Shown here one piece after another: positions 50,721 to 63,579 of a stretch of 64,000 bases of DNA (position 1 is the stretch's first letter; each line of letters opens with the position of its first letter). The DNA is taken from NCBI GenBank assembly GCA_038496675.1, contig CM076663.1, positions 13,848,954-13,912,953 of the forward strand. Direction: 5' to 3'. The notes beneath the pieces were generated by a model. The model did no database searches and had not been told where the DNA came from. It was given only the letters and a program-made list of their open reading frames with translations. The translations under genes were made by a program, and so were the position numbers. The DNA comes from Rachycentron canadum (Eukaryota > Chordata > Actinopteri > Carangiformes > Rachycentridae).

Positions 50721-53680
50721 TTTTACAATCAAACAGAAACTTTGTAGCTGAATACACTAATCACTTATGGCATCAACGCAGCATCACAGATGCGCACAAA
50801 AGAGACCCAACAATGAAGCAGAAGGTGACACAGCAGCGTCTGGTGGACATTTTGGGGTTATGCATTGTGCTGTAGTAAATCTGACTGTTACCGAGCTTCA
50901 CCAAACCAATGGCATCAAGTTGATCTACATGCATCCAATCATGCAAGTCTCGTGGGGATTTTTGTATTTTTTCAAAGCATTTCTAGTCTTCAGAGTGACT
51001 TGGCTTTTTATTTACCAACTTGGAAAAAACTACCTCAGAACAGTGTCAGGTGCTAGCTAATATTAGCCCTAATTTATAACAATGGTAACAAAATCAAAAA
51101 TTGTAGTGACCAAACCAACACAAGCCAATATCACATTAGAGCACTGTTCTTTTCTTGAACCTTAATAAATGGAAAACCAAGTAATCATGTATGACTGGTT
51201 GGTTGCTTTAGTTGGTTACATTTAAGGGGACCAAATTTTTGTAATTGGGGACCTCACTGTTTCATGTAAGTTGTTGTATTTTTCCAAAGGCAGTGACAAA
51301 AACAGCCCAGCAGAATATAGGACTAATTCATGTGATGAAATAAACGGGCATCATGACTGGATCATATATTAACAAATGTGCCGTTGTAGTTAACGTTCAC
51401 TATGACAGTGTGTTAATATTCCAGCTAAATTTTGGTGATATTGCGAAATATCTGTAGGTGGCGATGAATGATTTTTGGGAAGCAATAATGTCAGAGTGTG
51501 AGTTTTGGTGATCATTTTTTCTTCTTTACAGTCATCTTTATGCAGGTCCAAGCAACTCTCAATAAACATTTTAGGCTTTAGCAGTTAGCAGGACGATGCT
51601 TAGCAAATGGATAAAATAATGGATGGAACCAACTTTTCTGTTTTTTGTTTTACCAGAATGTGGAAATTTTAAGGTTTCATACTGGATTGAGCCACTCCAT
51701 GAGATCAAATGCCTACATTTCTCTGCCGTGTTAACCCAGTACTGCAATAAATTCAGGGTGGATGTCCCTGTCTCTTACTCAGTTCATTTCTGCGTTTCCT
51801 ATGATTAGCCAGACTCACGGCCATTTTTCTTAAGGGTTTAAGATATAGTTTTGCATGCTACAATTTACAAAGGGAATACACACATTTGAACAGACTTTAC
51901 AATGTATCGAGTCATTGTAAACTACAACAAAAGGTACATATGAGGTTGTATGGCAATTAATTTCAGATTGTTGTCATTTAGTCTAAACCGAAAACATCCA
52001 TCGTGTTCGTAGTCGATTTGTGTGCCTTTTGTGGGATATCTCTCATTTCCATCAGCCCAAGCTTTTGGTTTCCGAGTCCTTTCTACATATAGGTTTGACA
52101 AAATCCGCTGCGCCACATACAAAAAAAAAAATCATCCTCAATTATCATGCAACCTTGCGTGTAGATGCTGCATAGAACGATCAGTATTTGTGTTTTGCAC
52201 TTTCAAAGCAGTCTCAAGAAAAAAAAATGCCCACGTGAGGTCGGGCAGAAAGTAAAAAGAAATGACGAGGTATTTTATGCTCAATAGGAATTATAAGGAA
52301 TAATATGACTTTGAAGAGCTTTTCTAAAAAGGTTGATATATCTATATATATTCATGAAGTACCTCATAAGCCTGATATATGCTGCATTGACTTTTTTCTT
52401 TAGTGTACTTCATATTGTCCAATAAAAAATTTAATTTTTCCCCCTTTGGGAGGGTTGAATCTCACTTTAGGCTGTGCAAATGCCACAACCGGTTAATCTG
52501 GTAGTCTGTTGTAACACAGGAGTATGTTGTTATTCCTTGTGGCCAAATGATAATGTGTCATTTATGCAATTTATATTCAAATCACATCAGAATATTTCTA
52601 AGCTGTAGCCACATCATCTTTTGTGTCTTGTGTTTTTGTTTTTCGATATTCTCTGTCTGTGTAGCCAAAAAAAAAAACAATATTGGGTTCAGTTGACAAA
52701 TAGTTGACACGCACCAAGTATCCTGCGTGGCCCTGTGGTATAAAATGACTGTTGACTCAGGTATTGCCATGAAAGGGCTGTATCTGTTTACTGTGTCCCT
52801 GTCCCAAATTCCCCTCCACACCTTTGTCTTAAAGTAGCCTTAGATCTAGTGAGGTTCCTATTTGGCCTTAAAAGTTGAACAAATTATGCACTACAGTTTC
52901 ACAGACTTGACAGAGCTGACTCCCATTCAGACACTTTTTTCTTTCTTTCTTTTTTTGAAAAGTTCATGTTGCGTCATTGCCATGTTATCTACCTCCTATG
53001 AATGTAGGGGCTGTCCTGGAGTTGTAGTCGACTGCAAAACTGTTGATTTTTTTTTTTTTTTTTTTTTTCTCTTGCTCATTTAAGGAAACAGACAATCATC
53101 TGTAGATTCTTGAAACATAAACAATATATCCCCTTATTCATTCTTGCTTAGAACTGATTCCAGGACACTCCATGCTTTTTTTCCCCTCATTGGCCATTTT
53201 CATTTTGTACCATGTGCGATTTATTTTTTTTTCATTGTAAGCCATGATGGAGAAGCAAAGTGACCAAAGTCTCTTGGCAAAGGCAGCCTTGCACAGCCAT
53301 GTGAATTCAAACCTCCCTTCATTTGTGTCATTTTGAGCTCAGTTTTGAGTTGTTGTTTTTTTTTTTCTCTCTCTCTCTCGTTCTTTCTCTCTCTTATCCC
53401 TTATTTAAACCACGACATGCCAAAACTGAATTTGCTGTCATTCCTGTTCTGGTGAGGGTCTTTATGTTGCTGATTTAATTTGTTCACATCCACTGCTAAG
53501 CTCCTTGTTCTTGTTGTTGTAAAGTTGTAAGCTTTTGATTTCTATTTTACATTTCCTTATTTTTGTTAACAATTATGCTTACAGAACACAAGATATGCTG
53601 TAAACCCTGTTAGGACATAATGTGAATACGTATCACTTAATATAGTTCACTCTTTGGCTTGACTGTAAGTTGCATTAATT

Positions 53681-53686
53681 AATAAA
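53681..53686 (+). terminator. ago2: Likely distal ago2 poly(A) signal
   Basis: A canonical AATAAA on the plus strand is followed within 25 bases by a GT/T-rich TTTTCTTGTCTCGTG stretch suitable as a downstream element. Past this point the sequence changes to a small inverted-repeat element and then the 3' end of the opposite-strand gene. Confidence 0.5.
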
Positions 53687-53793
53687 AATGTTTTAAAAAG
53701 TTTTCTTGTCTCGTGACTTTTTTAAAATAAGTTGACATTTAATGAATAATTTACACAATCGGTCTTTCTCACAGCAGACATTTTGACCTTTAG

Positions 53794-53937
53794 TAGAAAA
53801 GCACAGGTGTTACTAATGCTGTTAATGGCCTTGTTCTCTTCAGCGTCCTGACTGTGAGCCAGCATGGATCCTGAAACTGAAGCAGCTGAGTGGAGTTATC
53901 ATTATTTGTTTTATTATTCACACCTGTGCTTTTTCTA
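53794..53937. repeat. Short element with 17-base terminal inverted repeats
   Basis: TAGAAAAGCACAGGTGT at 53794-53810 is matched by the reverse complement at 53920-53937 (one extra T). They enclose about 110 bases that do not code. The layout resembles a miniature inverted-repeat element or a structured conserved element. No convincing target-site duplication was seen. Confidence 0.55.
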
Positions 53938-54858
53938 TTGAAATGACAAAATCAAAGGCACTTCTGTGAAGAAGGTCTGTGGGATGTTGCTGGGCTTTAG
54001 AAGCATTTTAGCCAAACGGGTATTGTGTCGCGGTCTGTTTCCCATTGTGACACCGTTCGTGGCGGAGGTTTGGTTAGGGTGAGGCATAGTGAAGGTAACT
54101 TGATGGCATGAGCTCAGCTGAATGGCAGATAACCCAAAGTAAACCGGATGGTTACCTTTACAAAGTTCGCGCACACAGACGAGGTAAGAGGAAGATAAGT
54201 TTGAAGTAGGCAGGTCTCAAGTCATTAAAGGGTGAGGTTGTTTTTTTTTTTTTTTTCTCCCCAATTGCCTTGCTCATAGTTAGGACTTCATTTGAACAAG
54301 TTTTGAAATATTTCTCAGTTGTCTTGGAAAAACTGTTACTGGCTGGCTTCTGTTAGTTGACAGCGTTCAATACTTGGTGTTTAGACACATTTTGGTCTGC
54401 GTCATAAAAAGGTCTGGCGCACAGCCTTCTCTTCCAATAGCAAATCATCTAAAGTATACATTAAAATGATAAACACAATTTTTAAAAAGTTTTGTGAGGT
54501 TTAATAAATTTTATTCATCATGACTTTGCTAAAAATGTAAAAACAAATATGTAGACAAGAGGTTGATGTGAAACACTTAAACAGGCAGTCGGGCTGTTTT
54601 CCGAAACGTGGCACAGATTGACCTCTGGGTTTTTAAAAAAATGTTACATATATCACAAAGGTTTTCCATATAAGGTAATTTTTAGAGCAAATCTTAACGT
54701 CATTTTCTGAAAATATTTTACTTGTTTTGAGAGCATTATGAGACACTGTAGTGTGTATCCTCTGCCTTTGCTACATGCATTTACCACCAAAAGTCACAAT
54801 ATGTTGAAGTAAAAATTGTTGAAATACCAATCAGATTTGACAACAGTGAATTTCAAAC
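53938..54858. other. Spacer between the 3' ends of ago2 and pals2a
   Basis: Noncoding, with a T run at 54240-54256 and an AT-rich stretch around 54460-54560. A second minus-strand AATAAA lies near 54510, so a longer pals2a transcript could extend here. No gene was seen. Confidence 0.5.
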
Positions 54859-55867
54859 TTTATTTGGAGCATGATTCAGGCTTTGGCATACTGCAACACT
54901 GAAGGTAATGATCACAAGGAGGGAGCGGACGAGAGCCACATTCACATAGATAAAACTTGAACAAATTGGTTACGTAGACACTAAAGGGGACGGACAGTCA
55001 GTGACGCTGTGATGATCACACTCCAGACAGACAGGTATAACAGGATAATCAAAAACAAAGCCAAGGAACATGTGTGACAAAACACTACACTAGAAATCAC
55101 CACACTGATGAAAAACTACAGAAAGAAAACAAAACTAGACAAAATTACTAGACACAGACAGTGTTTGATCTTTAAAAAAGTACATAGTAAAGTTGTTTTT
55201 CTTTCATATATCAACCTCTTTATTCCTGCCCTATTCATCTTGTGGACAACACTGTGAGAAGAGTTGAGGGCCAGCTACATGAGAACATTAAAGATTTTAG
55301 TTGTAGAGAGGTGAAAATAAAACACAACTCCACAGGTTGCTCAGACATAGCAAAGACGTGTGATTACCGACAGGTTTCCTGGGCAATAACTGATCAGAGA
55401 TCTTCTAATCCGTCCCCTCTCATTGTCTTCATTTTGGAGCTTGGGTGAGGATCATAAATCCTGGGTGTCCATGAAAGAAGACAGACAGAAACAATTGAAA
55501 TCAAGAGCAACAACTACAAAATAAGATGTGTAACTACTACGACAATAAATTAATGCAAAAATATGGCCCAAGCATGTGACCGGATTTTTTTGTTTGTTTC
55601 ATTCTCACTGGAATTCCACATTGAATAGAAAGATCTTTCATAAAAAGTTATAAAATAAATAAGCACTCTTTCCCTTTGAGTTTTGAGTAGAAAAAAGTTG
55701 CACGGCGTGCAGGCCTAAGAGGAGACAGAGCAACAGGAGTAGTAATTTGTTTTTAATTTGTTATTTTGCAGATCTCTGCCCTCTTCTCCTCCTTTTTGGC
55801 CTGTGGTTAGAAACACACACATGCTGGTGGGTCAGTGTGACCCGCTCAGAGCGGCTGCTGCTGGTCC
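54859..55867 (-). other. pals2a: Probable pals2a 3' UTR with poly(A) signal
   Basis: Minus-strand sequence after the pals2a stop. A minus-strand AATAAA (plus-strand TTTATT) at 54859-54864 would end a roughly 1 kb UTR, and another at about 55209 would give a shorter form. No coding content was recognised. Confidence 0.45.
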
Positions 55868-58800
55868 TCAGTACACCCAGTTCACCGGGACCCACTGGGG
55901 TTCACTGCACAGTTTGTCCACTGCAGCCTGTAACGTCTCAAAGGCCTTGTCCAGGTTGTCGTTGATGATGGTCAGGTCGAAGTAGTGACTGTAAGCCCTC
56001 TGGATGCGGGCACTCTCATCCACTGTCTTTCTCAGGTCCACATCCTGCCAACACACAGAGGGAGTCAGTGAGTGCAGGTAGGAAAATGAGGAATGGCTGA
56101 ATGAATAAGTGGATGAATGTGATCTGAATAACTTTTTACAGGCATTTTGTATTTACAGAACAAAAAACTGCTGCTTTATGCTACTTTATTTTTTAGTCCA
56201 CTCTTTCTGAGGGAAAAAAATACTTTTTACTCCACTACATTTATTATACAGTGGTAATTAGTAGATATTTCATACAATTACTAATTTTATTTAATATCCA
56301 CTAGACTCTGAAAAGGGCAAGTAAAAGGGTAATTTTGCTTTTAACTTTTGATACTTTGGAAATTTTACAACTACTTTTACTTATATAAAACTATGAATGG
56401 AAGTCTTGACATTGACAATGTGGTATTGCAAGGATCTCTTGGCTGTTGCTGCATGTGGGGTATAGATAAGGATAATCAGATGCTCATATGTTTGTCTGAT
56501 ATGATTTTCTTTTTTTGGGGTAGTTCAATGTGGATAACACAAATGTTTATGGACAAAAACATATGCACAGGTGTTAACCTACCGTGAGCTGCTTGGTAGT
56601 GATGCCTGCGTCCACCACAGCTTTGTGCATAGCCTTGAGTGTATCAAAATCTGGTGCTGCAATGAACACCACATAAGGCATGAACTCTGCTGTTTTCAGC
56701 ACCTTTAGAGCCTGAAGAGAGACACAAGAGCTGACGTTACATGCAAGGAACTAGAAGACAGACACAGAAGACGCCTGACAATATTACCAAATGTTCTCTC
56801 AATACTGTAAAACATGAATCATATCCACATTTTTCATGTATAAACTTTAACTGTCTCTTGCCTGTGGGTTAACATCCAGGATGCAGGTGCGTCCTGTGCC
56901 CACGACCTCATGGATGGACTCGATCTTGGTGCCGTACAGGTTGCCGTCGTACTCGCCGTGCTCCAGGAACCGGCCGGCCTTCACATCGACCTCCATCTCC
57001 GTCCTACTGGTGAAGTGGTAGGAGTTACCATCCAGCTCGTCGTCACGGGCTCGCCGCGAAGTGTCTAACAGAAGAAATTCAGTAAAATTTTTGATTGGAC
57101 ATTGTAAAAAATTATTATTATTATATTTCTTTTTTGTGGTTGTTGGAGTGAAAGAATTTAGTAAATAATAATAAATAATAACAAAAACCAAACAGGACAT
57201 ACATGGTATAGTTGTGCCGAAGCGGGTGGGATGGAGGACCATCAGTCGGTTTTTCAGGCTGCGTCGACCCACGCCCTGTGCACCAATCAGAACCAGCGTC
57301 TTTCTCTGGAATGGCGGCACTTTTGCCACTTCCTCATAGATCTGCAGCTCATGTCTGTCAAACTCTGTTTAAACACACACACTCAACTCAATCAAAGAAA
57401 TAGCTTTAAAAAGATGTGAGAACAGAGTCAACAGTGTGAAGAGCTTCCTGACCTGCATTCTTGGCTGTCAGGTACATCATCTTCTTCTTCTTCTTGCCAG
57501 CTATGGTGCCACAAAGGATCCCTACAAAACAAGGCTGTACATTTTTGCAATTGTATGTTTGTTTTTACAATTGCAGCATTTGGCCAAAAGGGGGCAGGTG
57601 TGGACCATTTCCTAAGTATTGAAACCACCAGCTACCCAAGCCTTTAAACCATAAATCAGTTTTCAGTGGTAAAAGCAATACAGAGGTGACAGAGGTCTGG
57701 CAGCAAACACATTGACAGACCTCAGGGCAATTCATCTTTTTAACATCAGCCTTACTGAAGTAAGAAACTGGAAACTTGAATTGTAGCTTTAACCAAAGCA
57801 CAATTTGCCCTGTTTATACATTACACAGCCAGAAAGTGTTTGCAGTGACCGACCTGATCCATCAAAGTCTCGAGGGACGAAAGCTTTTCTCTTCTCCTCC
57901 AGGAACTGACTGGGTATCAGTCCCGTAGCCCCACCCACCACATGACATGCCTGGCACAGATTTACAGATCAGGATGTGGTTAAGGCTTGAAATCTTTTTG
58001 TTGCTGCGCTCTTCAGTGACAGACACATTAAGAAGATAAAGGGAGGAAAGATCACCTGCCACCAGTTGGGATCCTCTCTGTTGACAATCTGAAGGATGTC
58101 GCCTTTATTGAAGGCCATGCCCGCCTCTCGACAAGGGATCAGGTTGTCATTGGCTGGATTGTAATCAAAGTATGGCCTCACATACACCTGTAATGAACAC
58201 ATGCATATTGCTGTTAGTCCATGTTTGTGGGGGGGGGGGTGTCATGCATAATTTTAATGCACTTGAAATAAGTAAGAAAAATTAGCTATGGTTGTTGTGA
58301 ACAAAACACACAGACATACTAGTACTGGAAAAACAAAGGGCCTCGAGCACAGCATGCTGTCTCACACTCTGACACAGTAACAGTGGCTCATTCACACCCG
58401 TTACGCCCCACGTCCCACACTGCACCCAACACAGCTGTTCACGCTGCGCCAACAGCATCGGAGACTTTTGCCAGGGAGTGTAAGTGCTCTGGCCAATGTA
58501 TTAGATTAAACAAGCAGCCAGAGGAAGCAATAAAACAAGCCAGTAAAGTATACAGTGCAGTGCGCGCTGAGCCACAGAGAAGGATGTGATTCTGTATTAT
58601 GTGTCTTTCAGTTGTACTTCTGTTCATTCAATTCAAGCCAAATGGGCATTTGAGTTTACATCTGTTTGTTCGGGATACACAAAATCTTTCTTTAGGAGGC
58701 ATAACGGGTCAAAAAATTGTGGTGCATGAATGAGGGAAAAACATTACTAAAACTAAGAACATCATAAATCACTGTACTTTCCAGGGAGGAAGCATGAGAT

Positions 58801-61796
58801 TACAGGAAACATGTGTGTGCAAGAGACAGAAACAGCTAGTGTGACCTAGATAGCATTTGGAGTGTTATTAATAGGGCTGCAAGGGTTCACATTCCTGCAC
58901 AGGGGATTGTGGGAAGGCCGTAGGACAGATCACCAGCCCCCGTGCCACTGCCCAACATCTGCCACTCATTACATAAGTGCGCATGCTTGTGTTTATATTA
59001 TCATCTCTGACATTCATGTGCAAGTGTACCTGTGGAGGTGCAGGAGCGTCTCGGTAGCTCGGGAGTATTTTCAGTGTGATCCCTCCGCTGCAGTCTTTGA
59101 GCATTTCCTGCAGCTCGGTGGGGTTGTTACCGACATCCTTCCCGTTCACTTCCTTTATAATGTCGCCCACATGGAGCAGACCCTGCCTGTCAATCATGCC
59201 ACCGTGCAGGATTCTAGCAATGACCAGGTCGTCTTTCTCCACACGAAATGTCACACCCTGAGAGGAAGAAGAAGGAGGAAGATGGTGCTTATCTTGGCTT
59301 TACATGCACACCCTGTTTCACTCACTTTCAGCCACTGGCCCCCTGTTCTGACATCTACTCACACACTTAATGATTCACTTGGTTATGTACTCAACCACTC
59401 CCTTCCAGCAGTATCCACACACACATCTCTCACTCACACGTAGACATTTTCAGCCAGTGTGTGTCTCTGCTCACCAGTGGCTCTCCAGCCTTCTTTCGGA
59501 TGCCAATCATGCGCACAGCATCGGCCTGCATCAGAGCGCTGTTTACAGCCGCATCATTGCCTGTCTCAGCCGGGGGCGGGACTTCATAGCACTTTGAGGC
59601 CACCATGTCATGTGCCTCCAAAAGAGACTGAGTGAAAAGGAAAAGGAAAAAATTTTAGTTTTAACCGTTATCCTGTAAAATTGTCACCTGATGCTGGTGA
59701 GCAAAAGTTATGCAGCCTCTCTTTAAGTCGTGCCAAAAAAACTGAGTTGATGTTTCAAGTCAAAAAACGCAATGACAGCTGCATGAAGCAGAATACGCTG
59801 CCAGGCGGTGGAATAGCAAAGTGAAACAAAAACAGTCAACACATGGACATGGACAGCAGAACAGAAGCCTTTACCAACACAGAGTAATTGTCTAATTTGC
59901 AGTGCTGCAGCATCTGTAACAGTTTGTTCATCATTTCTCTTTTGAGTTTAATCCAAAAATAAAAAATGAAGATAGTAAAATAAAAATGTGAGCACAAAGC
60001 TGTTTAAACAACACAACTTCACAGATGTGCCTTCTATCCAGTGTATTAAAAGTTGTGGCTTAATAAAAAAAAAAAACTAAAAAAAAAAAACTAATCTACT
60101 GATGGCATAAATCCCAAATATGGATTATGACCAAATTGCATTCAATTAATTCTTGGTTCACTGAGTATCTCTGCCCCGTCCAAATCTGTTTCTTGACATA
60201 CTATTGAGACAACTTCGTAAATATCTCACTGATGATGAGAAAGACGAGTGACAGAAAACAAGTAAGTTCTATATACTCACACATTCAACATGTGATGTAA
60301 TATCTGTTTCCCTCATTCCTCTTCTCTTTTCTCCCCAGCCTGCCTTTCCCTCCCTCCCTGTCTCCCTCTCTCTCTCTCTTCCTCTCAGTAGGTCAACAGG
60401 GTCTTATCCTCCAGCTTACAGCACAGAAGGCTCTGATTGGTGCAGTGGCTTGTTGGGCTCAGAAGTCTGACTCCTATTGGTTTAGCCTGTGTAAAGCCTC
60501 TGGTCGGCCTGAGGATAGAGGTTAGTGTCCTACTGATGACACAGGATCCAAAACATCAGCAATGTGCTACTGTAACTACAGTCAAAACATTACTATAGGC
60601 TGTGTTTATTTGTCCCCAGTTCACACACACATACAGTGCCTTATTACAGAAAATGTAGTATTCACTTTGCTTAGAAAATGGTGCCACATACACTGTATTA
60701 ACGGCAGAGAGGTTGCAATAATATGTGTTAAATAAATGGTTCAAATTGTGTCACTGGGCACCTAAGCATTACTTCCCAAACTGAGTTCAATCTACTAGCG
60801 GCACAATTACATAAATCCATAAATCACATCCTATTTATGTCATCACCAGAACCCCGTTTTCACATGCAGCGCATAGGTTGTGCAGCATGTGTGTGAATCA
60901 GCTTTGAGTGTTTTGTCATCCCACCTGGAAGTGTGGCTCCTGCAAGATCCTGGACAGTTCGGCTGCGCTGTCGTCTTTAACCTTGAGGTTGCTGATGTCG
61001 CCCAGGATCTCTGTCACCAGCTCCACATTGTTGTCCTGCACCGCCTCCAGCTTGACTTCCTCCAGCTGCTCGTGGGCCTGGGGCGGTGAGCCGGTAGGGG
61101 AGACAGAGAAGCTCAGGGAGGGAAGGTTTCTCACTGATGTGATGAATGGAACTATTTTTTTTTTGTGTGTGTGTAGTAGTAGTTATTGCTGACGTTACTC
61201 TGCATTCAGCATACAGTGTAGGGCTGATTTATCAAGGGATTTGTTCCACTGTGTAAGCAAGCCAATGTCTTCCTCATACTACACTGTGAAAAGTCAAAGG
61301 AGTATTTGTTTATGTTTAGTCATCTGTCATCTATACAAGTTCCAGCCCTGCAGGGAGAAGCTGAATGGTGGAAAATGACAACAGTCTGTCGAGCAGGAAC
61401 GACAGCTGTCCTCTAACTGAACTCACCACACGGTAGATTTCAAACAGCTGTGAAGATGTGTGTTTGTGCAAGTGCTTTATGTGCAGAGGCAATACATGCA
61501 CTGTCAGTGAAAAGACACAATAAAACTACTTTATTTTGTTACTGACAGCATGAATGCATAATTCCTCTGTGTGCAGATGCATCGTGTACACTACAAGGAG
61601 CAGGCGGTGGTGGTCTTGGAGCTGGCAAGAGTGTTAGTCCGCTCACTGCTGCTCACCCCGAGATATGTGTGTGTGCTACCTTAGCCAGGGAGCGTACAAT
61701 GGGACTTTCCATGATGCCGCGCAGGAAGAGCAGGTCGATGTCTTTGGCGCCCGTGGAGGTGGGCATATCACCCACGTTATCCAACACCTGCTGCAT
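55868..61796 (-). CDS. pals2a: MAGUK scaffold PALS2/MPP6 (L27-L27-PDZ-SH3-GK), 11 coding exons, complete
   Basis: Membrane-associated guanylate kinase scaffold that links transmembrane and polarity proteins at cell junctions. Minus exons: 61796-61680, 61077-60925, 59627-59475, 59257-59030, 58187-58056, 57950-57854, 57521-57453, 57364-57203, 57064-56862, 56711-56583, 56044-55868, giving 539 aa, the family length. The start ATG (MQQVLDNVGD) lies two bases inside an exon whose acceptor is at 61799, so 5' UTR exons lie further right. Domains: two L27 (1-~115), PDZ (142-217, VIARILHGGMIDRQGLLHVG), SH3 (~218-290, NREDPNWWQ), basic hook KKKKKMMYL (303-311), and the guanylate-kinase-like domain from ~338 with GAQGVGRRSL in place of a canonical P-loop. 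It ends PQWVPVNWVY. FDYNPANDNLIPC, GNNP and IINDNLDKAF favour PALS2 (MPP6) over MPP2. The a/b suffix is a guess from the dlx5a/6a neighbourhood. The intron 56712-56861 has a GC donor. Confidence 0.93.
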
Positions 61797-63524
61797 GGCT
61801 GGGTGGACGGGCCGAGAGACAAAGACACACACAGACAGAAAAAGAGGAAGAGAGATAAGAAGCGTTAGCCAGGCATGAAAGTCATACAAAGTATAAACAC
61901 ACACAACAGTATTGAAGTTACTGCAGCAGTTCTTGGCCTAAAAATTTACTCAGCTGCCAAAATGTGCCCAAATGTTACAAACTAAGTGAAAAATTTCATT
62001 AGTGTGAATATATGATGGTGGTGAAAGTTCTTTGTGTCAATCCAGAAACATGAGACCTGTATATATGTATATATATACAATATATTTTAAACCACAGCAA
62101 ACTCCTGGTATCCAGGATTGAAGTTGTATGAAGGTTTCCTGACAAATGAACTCTGTAGAGTTCACAAACACACAGAGGGAGGTGAGGACTGGAGGTATCA
62201 GCCAGCTAACGCCCTAATGACAGGGTCTCAAAGCCTGTGTAAGCCCATTTGAGACACTTAAAGCCCTGGGTATGTGTGTGTGTGTGTGTGTGTGTGTCTG
62301 TACCATTATATACCTATGTGTGTAGTAAATATGTCCAGTCAGCACCTGATTCAATCATGATTTCTCTGTGTTTTGCTACCATAGCCTATTATTACCCTTT
62401 AGCCCTGATCCCTGGCCTATGTCATAAAGTCAAAACGTCATGTCATACTCTAACACACATTCTAACACTTTATTCTAACAATTCTCCTGTTTAGAAAAAC
62501 ATTGGCACAAACCAGATGCCTACCTTGTAAACAGAAATTATGACATGATGCTATTTTTGTGGTGTTTTCTGGTGCTTGGTGTGTACTGTTAAAATCAAAT
62601 TTCCCTTACAAAAGAAGTACAGTTTATCACATCTGGAACACTGTTGTTTCAGATATTTTACATGGAAAATTTAACACATCAGGAGCAGTGTCTTGCACGG
62701 CAATTTCACATATTGGTTTGTGTGTTTGTTCATGCTGCGTCACATCGACAGGAATTTCACATTTGCGTCTTTCGTGACTCCAAAATCTTCTGTATTTTAG
62801 ATCAAATTTGGTTCTACTTTTTCTGGTTTGCAGCACATCAGTTAAACAAGAGTTTGAAAGTGTCTTTTTTAATCATTCATTCCTCATTGAATAGTTGTAT
62901 GATTAAAGAGGAAGAAATTGTGAAAAAAACAATTTATCTCACAGTGGCGTGAAGAGCTCAATGTGGCTTGATCAACACAGAGCACAGTCAGACTGCAAAA
63001 ACAGCAGGCTCCATGCAAAAAAACAAACCTTAAATATTTATGATCCTTAAAGAAGGACAAATAGCAGAAGGGGGTTAAAAACTGCACTGCAGACCAGACT
63101 ATTAAACTTGTATATCCATAAGCAATATATTTATCTATTGAGAACACAGGAACACATCTAAAACTCCATTTGGATATACAATAGATATGGATAAGGATAT
63201 GCAGTTTCTGTAGGGACCACACACTATCTTTGAGAGCAGAGTTGTAATTGCAGTGAAGGCATCCACACAACCACACAACCATAAACAAGCATTAAAACAC
63301 CAGCTTGATTGCAATGCACTCACGCACACTTTAATTAAAATTCGTCATGGTACTACCCCCAGGAATTTGGAGAATAATGTGTTTCTCAATTCTTCAAATA
63401 TTCACATTTAAAGACAATAACTTGTAGGAGTCTGAGCATATCTAAAATGTGCAAATCTGCCTTGTTTGTGTAAAACGGAGAAATAACAAGAGAGCCTAAA
63501 CTGACCTCACTAAGATACTTGAAC

Positions 63525-63579
<55 letters not shown>

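Larger units (their letters stand above)
44605..53705 (+). other. ago2: Probable long ago2 3' UTR
   Basis: About 9.1 kb after the ago2 stop has no recognisable gene, is T-rich on the plus strand with many T runs, and ends at a good poly(A) signal. Vertebrate AGO2 mRNAs are known for very long 3' UTRs. Earlier AATAAA signals near 48352, 49129, 51170, 51561 and 52420 could give shorter forms. A common-fish-repeat-like stretch lies at 50580-50720. That this is one continuous UTR is inference. Part of it could be intergenic. Confidence 0.45.

Noticed and set aside
58862..59443. 193-codon plus-strand frame
   Set aside because: Antisense to the pals2a PDZ exon and its introns; no independent homology.
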